From Clostridiaceae bacterium (GTDB taxonomy: Bacteria > Bacillota > Clostridia > Lachnospirales > Lachnospiraceae), in the NCBI GenBank assembly GCA_018378255.1, contig JAGZXV010000002.1, positions 1 through 64,000 on the forward strand: DNA of 64,000 nucleotides, in the 5' to 3' direction. Positions 59,913 to 64,000 of this stretch are shown here, in pieces (positions within the stretch are counted from its first letter, which is position 1; every line of letters starts with the position of its first letter). Below the pieces are notes generated by a model that searched no databases, was not told the origin of the DNA, and was given only the letters and a program-made list of their open reading frames with translations. The position numbers and the translations under genes are program-made.

Positions 59913-59941
59913 TTGACATTTCCATATACAAAGCTTAGAAT
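59913..59941 (+). promoter_or_regulatory. HAD phosphatase promoter
   Basis: TTGACA (59913-59918) and TAGAAT (59936-59941) are 17 bases apart. The leader that follows contains the perfect inverted repeat TCCGGCT/AGCCGGA. Confidence 0.7.
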
Positions 59942-60024
59942 GAAAATGCAATACACTGGGCCTCCGGCTTAGCCGGACAGACCTTTTGATACAGACCAAA
60001 ACCGAAAGATGAGGTTATTTCAAG

Positions 60025-60819
60025 ATGAATAAAATTGTTTTCAGTGATGTGGACGGCACCTTATTAAATCCCGAATGCAAAATAACTCCTCTGACAGAAA
60101 CAGCCATAAAAAAATTACAGGAAAAAGACATTCCTTTCGTTATCATATCCGCGCGAAGCCCTTCCGGCATTTATCCGATCCTGGAGGAATATCACTTCAA
60201 GTGCCCTATTATTTCATACAGCGGCGCATTGATTTTAGATGAGAATAAAAACGTGCTCTTTCACAAAGGGATTCCAAAAGCATACGCCGGGAAAATCATA
60301 GAATTTATTGAGAACAGACATTTTGACCTGTCCTGGTGCATTTATTCCCTTGATGAATGGTTCGTAAAGGATAAAAGCGATCCCAGAATCATAAATGAAG
60401 AAGCTGAAGTGAAGGCCTTTGCCAGACAAGGTTCTGTGGACTGTATAACCGGCAGCGAAGTCAGCAAGATTCTATGTATCTGTAATCCGGAGGAGATATT
60501 GGAAATAGAGAAAAATCTTAAAGAAGCATTCCCGGGCTGTTCGATTGCCAAATCTTCCGACTATCTGTTGGAGATTATGGAAAAAGGTATTACTAAGGCT
60601 GCTGCAATCCGCACATTAAGTTCTATATGGGATTTCCAATTATCTGATGCCATAGCTTTTGGCGACAATTATAATGATGCTGAAATGTTGGAACTGGCAG
60701 GACATGGATTTTTGATGGGCAATGCCCCTGATGAATTAAAGAAAAGGATCCGGCTGCATACCTGTGATAACAGCCACGATGGAATCTATCATGCCCTTTC
60801 AGAGCTGAAAATCCTATAG
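60025..60819 (+). CDS. Cof-type HAD-family hydrolase
   Basis: This 264-residue protein has HAD motif I FSDVDGTLLN at the N-terminus, motif II (VIISARSP) and the C-terminal motif AFGDNYNDAEML. A type IIB cap lies between. These enzymes dephosphorylate sugar phosphates, FMN or similar small molecules; the substrate is unknown. The start is ATG 60025. It is monocistronic and ends in a family B terminator shared with the convergent LUD gene. Confidence 0.92.
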   Translation: MNKIVFSDVDGTLLNPECKITPLTETAIKKLQEKDIPFVIISARSPSGIYPILEEYHFKCPIISYSGALILDENKNVLFHKGIPKAYAGKIIEFIENRHFDLSWCIYSLDEWFVKDKSDPRIINEEAEVKAFARQGSVDCITGSEVSKILCICNPEEILEIEKNLKEAFPGCSIAKSSDYLLEIMEKGITKAAAIRTLSSIWDFQLSDAIAFGDNYNDAEMLELAGHGFLMGNAPDELKKRIRLHTCDNSHDGIYHALSELKIL

Positions 60820-60841
60820 GCAATTGTAATGAAAGGATAAC

Positions 60842-60898
60842 TTTTTTACATCAAACGTGAAGGCATTTTCCAAAATGCCTTCACGCTTTACATTAAAA
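60842..60898. repeat. Family B palindromic terminator repeat, copy 4
   Basis: It has the core CGTGAAGGCATTTTCCAAAATGCCTTCACG in two pieces (CGTGAAGGCATTTT and AAAATGCCTTCACG). The outer flanks no longer pair. It lies between the convergent HAD and LUD genes. Confidence 0.8.
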
Positions 60899-61471
60899 CC
60901 CCAGGTCTTCATCGATCAGATACACCAGAAATCTCCCCTTCTCTCTCACATACCCAACCGTCAGATAATAACAGCACATCCTCCTCTCCAAATGACAGTT
61001 ATAGCAGTTTCCTTTCTTATAACAAGGAAGCTCAAACTTCTTTCTTTTTCCCGCACACAAAGGCGCTGCCACTGTCTTAAGCCTCTGTACAGCCGCCTCC
61101 ATATCGGGCACAATCTTTTTAACAGAAGCGATCACTATCACTTTTTCCGGCCCATATGCAAATGCTGCCACCCGGTTTCCCGTCCCGTCAACCAGAAACA
61201 GCTCCCCCTGTTCCGTCACCGCTGCAACACTGCTGAGGTAAATATCGGACTGAAAGCTGCTTATAATATTCCGCCTCCGGTCATCCGCCTTATCTGAACA
61301 ATCCAGATAATAAAAGTTCTCCTCGTGCAGCCAAGAACGGATTCCCAGCTGATCCAGTGTTTCAGAGCTGCCTGCCGCCACCCATGATTTTTCAGGAATT
61401 TCATGGGTGAGGGCGGTTATCAGTTCTTCGCGGTTTTTAACATATTCACATCGGATTCCATTTTTGCCCAA
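60893..61471 (-). CDS. LUD-domain (LutC/YkgG-like, DUF162) protein with unclear start
   Basis: This 192-residue protein has the LUD fold, with AGSSETLDQLGIRSWLH, SVAAVTEQGELFLVDGTGNRVAAFAYGPEKVIVI and a final Cys-rich segment (CYKKGNCYNC). LutC-like proteins serve lactate utilisation; single-domain members have unknown roles. Translation upstream of TTG 61471 (no ribosome site) continues in frame as a family-like N-terminus, IEKIERIKRTVNALGKNG. The expected ATG reads ATA (61510), with GGAG ten bases before it. The gene may thus use a rare start or be weakly expressed. It follows the reductase gene closely. Confidence 0.78.
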   Translation of the reverse strand: MGKNGIRCEYVKNREELITALTHEIPEKSWVAAGSSETLDQLGIRSWLHEENFYYLDCSDKADDRRRNIISSFQSDIYLSSVAAVTEQGELFLVDGTGNRVAAFAYGPEKVIVIASVKKIVPDMEAAVQRLKTVAAPLCAGKRKKFELPCYKKGNCYNCHLERRMCCYYLTVGYVREKGRFLVYLIDEDLGF

Positions 61472-61526
61472 TGCGTTTACCGTTCTTTTTATTCTCTCTA
61501 TTTTTTCTATTATTGATCAGCTCCAA

Positions 61527-63413
61527 TCACAGGTAAGCCGCCGTCACAGCCGCATCTGCAATCGCTTCAATGGCCGTATCCGCTTTTCTGGCGTCTCCAA
61601 TCACATGAAGTTCAATTTCCGGGTATTTGCTGCGCACTAATTCTGCCAAACCTGAGCATTCCTTCCGTCCGGCTGCGATAACCATGGAATCAAAACCTGA
61701 GACAGTCTCAATGGTTCCGTCCTCATGTTCAATCTGAATGTCGGGAAGGGCAATCTCCTTTACTTTAACCTTCATATGTTTTTCCACGCCGCTTTCCTGC
61801 AGGCGTTTTAATAAAAACCACCGTCTGGCTTTGTTGAAGTCAGGGGCAATGTCTTCGATCATATCAAAAATTTCTACTGATTTTCCATTAGCAGCCAGGT
61901 ATTCTGCTGTTTCAGCGCCTACAAGTCCGGCTCCTAAAACAGCTGTTCTGGTTCCGCTTACCTCTTTACCGTTTAAAACATCATCGGCAATATAGACACC
62001 AGGGCCGTCGATGCCTGGAATCGGAGGAATTGCAGGGGTGCTGCCTGTTGCGGTGATTACGATGTCCGGCTTCAGGTCTTCCAGATACGCTTCGTCCACA
62101 TTTACGCCCAGCCGGATCTCAATCCCGGCCTGTTCCAAAAATGCCATTCTGTATTCTGTCACCCTGTTCATATTGGCTTTACACGGAGGAACAGAAGATA
62201 TCCCCATCAAACCGCCCGGGCGGTCTGCTTTATCCACAATAATTGGTTTTAATCCCCTGCGTGCCAGCACACAAGCAGCTTCCAGGCCAGCGGGGCCGGC
62301 GCCAATGATCAGTATTTTCTTCTCTTTCAGGGAATCAGGCGCTTCTTCATATTTAAGCGTTGCCTCCCGGCCCATGAGCGGGTTCTGCAGACAGCGGATA
62401 GCTTTATACCGTTTGTCGTCGCGGCAGCCCTGGTCGCAGCCTAAGCAGAGGCAGTATGGTTCTTTGTTAATTCCTGCATATTTATTCACCAGTTCCGGAT
62501 CTGCAAGCAGCGGCCTTGCCATTGCCACCAGATCCGCTTTGCCGCTTTGCAGGACTTCTTCTGCTTCTTCCAGGGTTACGATACGGTCTACTGCAACTAC
62601 AGGAACATCCACCATCTGTTTTACCCGGTAAGCATTATCCACATTAAAGCAATCTTCCACATCCATAGGGGCACAGCTGTACTGGTCGGAAACAGGCATA
62701 CCGCAGGAGACATGGATTACATCCGCTCCTGCCTTAACGAGTTCCTGGCAAATGAGGGCGGTTTCATCTATATCACGGCCTCCTTCTGCCATTTCAGAAC
62801 CGCTGATACAGAAGATAAGAGGATAATCCGCACCGCATTTTTCCTTGATGGCTTTTACGATTTCAACGGAAAATCTCACACGGCCTTTCCAGTCACCCCC
62901 GTATTGATCGGTTCTTTTGTTGTAATAAGGGGACATGAACTGTGCGACTTCATGGGCATGGCCTCCGTGAATCTCCACACCGTCAACACCCCAATCCATA
63001 CACCGTTTGGCGCCTTCTGCATAACTTTGTACCAGCTGGTCGATCAGTTCCTGGTCATATGTATCCACGGATTTTACGTCTATGCCTCTTCCTGCCTGGA
63101 TCTTGGCCGGATGAAGCTGACAGAACAATTTTGCGCCGTAGCTGTGCACCATCTCAGCCGTTTCAGCCCAGCGGGGCATGAACTTATCGTCGGAAATAGC
63201 CGGACGGCCGCATCCCGGTTCCCCGTGAGGGCTGCCTCCAATCGTAAGAATACCTGCCCCGCCTTTGGCTCTCGCTTTAATAAATTCAAACATCTGCTCA
63301 TCGATGCTTCCGTCTTCGCCTGCAAAAAAGGTGCAGACAGAAGGGAAGATAATTCTGTTTTTTAACTCTAGTTTTCCTATTTTAAAAGGTGTTAATACTA
63401 AAGGATTTCCCAT
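61527..63413 (-). CDS. Old Yellow Enzyme-type NADH:flavin oxidoreductase with FAD/NAD domain
   Basis: This 628-residue enzyme has the 2,4-dienoyl-CoA reductase/enoate reductase architecture. An FMN TIM barrel (1-330) starts with TPFKIGKLELKNRIIFP, a 4Fe-4S cluster has CLGCDQGC (and CLQNP), and an FAD domain (about 365-628) has IIGAGPAGLEAACVLARRG and an NAD motif AVLGAGLVGAETAEYLAANG. Gut Clostridia use such enzymes on enoates and steroids (BaiCD/BaiH-like), but the substrate is unknown. The start is ATG 63413. It lies upstream of the LUD gene by 17 bases, probably in one operon with the TTT permease before it. Confidence 0.93.
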   Translation of the reverse strand: MGNPLVLTPFKIGKLELKNRIIFPSVCTFFAGEDGSIDEQMFEFIKARAKGGAGILTIGGSPHGEPGCGRPAISDDKFMPRWAETAEMVHSYGAKLFCQLHPAKIQAGRGIDVKSVDTYDQELIDQLVQSYAEGAKRCMDWGVDGVEIHGGHAHEVAQFMSPYYNKRTDQYGGDWKGRVRFSVEIVKAIKEKCGADYPLIFCISGSEMAEGGRDIDETALICQELVKAGADVIHVSCGMPVSDQYSCAPMDVEDCFNVDNAYRVKQMVDVPVVAVDRIVTLEEAEEVLQSGKADLVAMARPLLADPELVNKYAGINKEPYCLCLGCDQGCRDDKRYKAIRCLQNPLMGREATLKYEEAPDSLKEKKILIIGAGPAGLEAACVLARRGLKPIIVDKADRPGGLMGISSVPPCKANMNRVTEYRMAFLEQAGIEIRLGVNVDEAYLEDLKPDIVITATGSTPAIPPIPGIDGPGVYIADDVLNGKEVSGTRTAVLGAGLVGAETAEYLAANGKSVEIFDMIEDIAPDFNKARRWFLLKRLQESGVEKHMKVKVKEIALPDIQIEHEDGTIETVSGFDSMVIAAGRKECSGLAELVRSKYPEIELHVIGDARKADTAIEAIADAAVTAAYL

Positions 63414-63444
63414 TGTTTTCCTCCATCTCTCAACTTAATTAATT

Positions 63445-63483
63445 TGTAACTGTTCAGAACGGCTCATCGTCCTGAACTGTTAC
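63445..63483. repeat. Dispersed palindromic repeat, family A copy 6
   Basis: GTAACTGTTCAG and CTGAACTGTTAC enclose a short loop (AACGGCTCATCGTC). This is a minimal copy keeping only the outer arms of the family, between the TctA and reductase genes. Confidence 0.75.
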
Positions 63484-63490
63484 ATCATTT

Positions 63491-64000
63491 TTATACTTTT
63501 TTCCTCTTTACCCTTGCTAAAACAAGGGGCATTACTACGGAAGCAATACTTCCCAATGTAAGCACGATAACGATCGGGCTTTTAAAAATCTCTCCAAAAC
63601 TGTCAAACAACTGATGGATTCTCAGCATTTCCACGTCTGCAGTCCCCCCCAAAAGCAGGCCCAGAATCAACGGCATGGCCGGAAAATCGTTTCTCTTCAT
63701 AAACCATCCGATAAAGCTGAACATAATTAACAAGCCACAGTCAAACAACAGGTACCGGTTGGAAAATGCTCCTGTAACAGCAAATACAAGAATTACAGGC
63801 ATCAGATATTTCACCGGAAGCTTAATGATTTTAGCGCCTAATAAACAGAGCCCCATACCCATTAACAGCATTACAAACTGCTGGACAAACAGGGATGAAA
63901 ATGCAGTATAGATAATATCGCTGTGATCGGTAAACATCTTCGGCCCCACAGCCCAGCCCTGTAACGTCAATGCCCCAAGCATCATGGCCGTTGCGGTACT
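63491..64000 (-). CDS. Tripartite tricarboxylate transporter permease (TctA family), C-terminal part
   Basis: The 165-residue C-terminal part of a TctA permease extends out of the window on the right. The last family motif (STATAMMLGALTLQGWAVGP) is like LIGALTIHGLEMGP in the tctA at 1031. Several hydrophobic helices and a basic tail (RVKRKKV) follow. It is a second, divergent copy of the same permease type, so the two TTT systems probably serve different carboxylates. The rest, with its TctB and TctC, would lie beyond 64000. Confidence 0.9.
   Translation of the reverse strand, partial: STATAMMLGALTLQGWAVGPKMFTDHSDIIYTAFSSLFVQQFVMLLMGMGLCLLGAKIIKLPVKYLMPVILVFAVTGAFSNRYLLFDCGLLIMFSFIGWFMKRNDFPAMPLILGLLLGGTADVEMLRIHQLFDSFGEIFKSPIVIVLTLGSIASVVMPLVLARVKRKKV

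Noticed and set aside
63491..64000. A truncated pseudogene copy of tctA
   Set aside because: The frame remains open to the window edge, so it is cut by the window and not visibly broken.

Overview
The window looks like chromosomal DNA of a strictly anaerobic gut Firmicute of the Lachnospiraceae (Clostridia), probably near the Hungatella/Enterocloster/Lachnoclostridium group. That placement is inferred from protein content, not from a marker-gene tree. Pointers are a long Gram-positive SRP RNA (scRNA), a methionine T-box on metG, an FMN riboswitch on a ribDEBAH operon, an anaerobic RNR-activase-like radical SAM protein, SpmB and GerMN-like sporulation-type proteins, a DUF6128-like protein, and many LysR/LacI/GntR-controlled solute uptake clusters. 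There is no CRISPR array, tRNA gene, rRNA gene, complete insertion sequence or prophage.

Layout. 0-5.1 kb: a tripartite tricarboxylate transporter (tctC-tctB-tctA) with an MBL hydrolase, divergent from a LysR regulator. 5.2-6.8 kb: scRNA, tadA and an NrdG-like activase. 6.9-15.7 kb: a large repeat-rich DUF6128-like protein, nagB, an oleate hydratase with a nearby TetR regulator, rsmA, tatD and a TraX-family protein. 16-24 kb: T-box-metG, a lipoprotein chondroitinase (PL8) and a DUF885 lipoprotein peptidase. 24-29 kb: small membrane, regulatory and stress genes (GerMN lipoprotein, MarR, SpmB, ArsC/Spx-like, VanZ-like, an M50-like protease, a TPR protein). 29-33 kb: the riboflavin operon under an FMN riboswitch with two hairpins between aptamer and ribD. 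33-40 kb: MgtC, a sugar-type ABC importer without its ATPase, an atypical GDPD, and a 736-residue LacI regulator fused to a whole solute-binding protein. 40-43.7 kb: UlaG-like MBL, SLC13 permease and LysR. 43.8-49.3 kb: a more AT-rich cluster of GntP permease, LarA-like protein and UroD-like protein, divergent from a tandem double GntR/FCD regulator. 49.4-52.7 kb: an NSS symporter, GH3 NagZ and a GGDEF remnant. 52.8-59.5 kb: a LacI regulator and a TRAP transporter operon with two cupin proteins and a second UroD-like protein. 59.6-64 kb: an NPCBM remnant, HAD phosphatase, LUD protein, an Old Yellow Enzyme-type reductase and the C-terminal end of a second TctA.

How it works together. Most of the window is a series of scavenging modules. 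Each has a transporter, one or two enzymes and its own regulator, and several have operators readable in the sequence. Three cases stand out. (1) The LacI-SBP fusion: its gene and the GDPD/ABC operon share an operator, TTGgaACGTtcCAA-like, lying over the -35 box of two promoters of identical geometry. (2) The tandem GntR: its first half keeps the intact HTH and its second half keeps the intact metal-binding FCD, and its divergent promoter region carries two matching operators. (3) The TRAP operon: a consensus promoter overlaps a perfect cre site and is followed by LacI operators that recur upstream of the lacI gene.

Three families of dispersed palindromic repeats (called A, B and C here) sit between genes. 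Family B copies look like conserved intrinsic terminators, one pair showing compensatory base changes. One family C copy runs into the 5' end of a marR gene.
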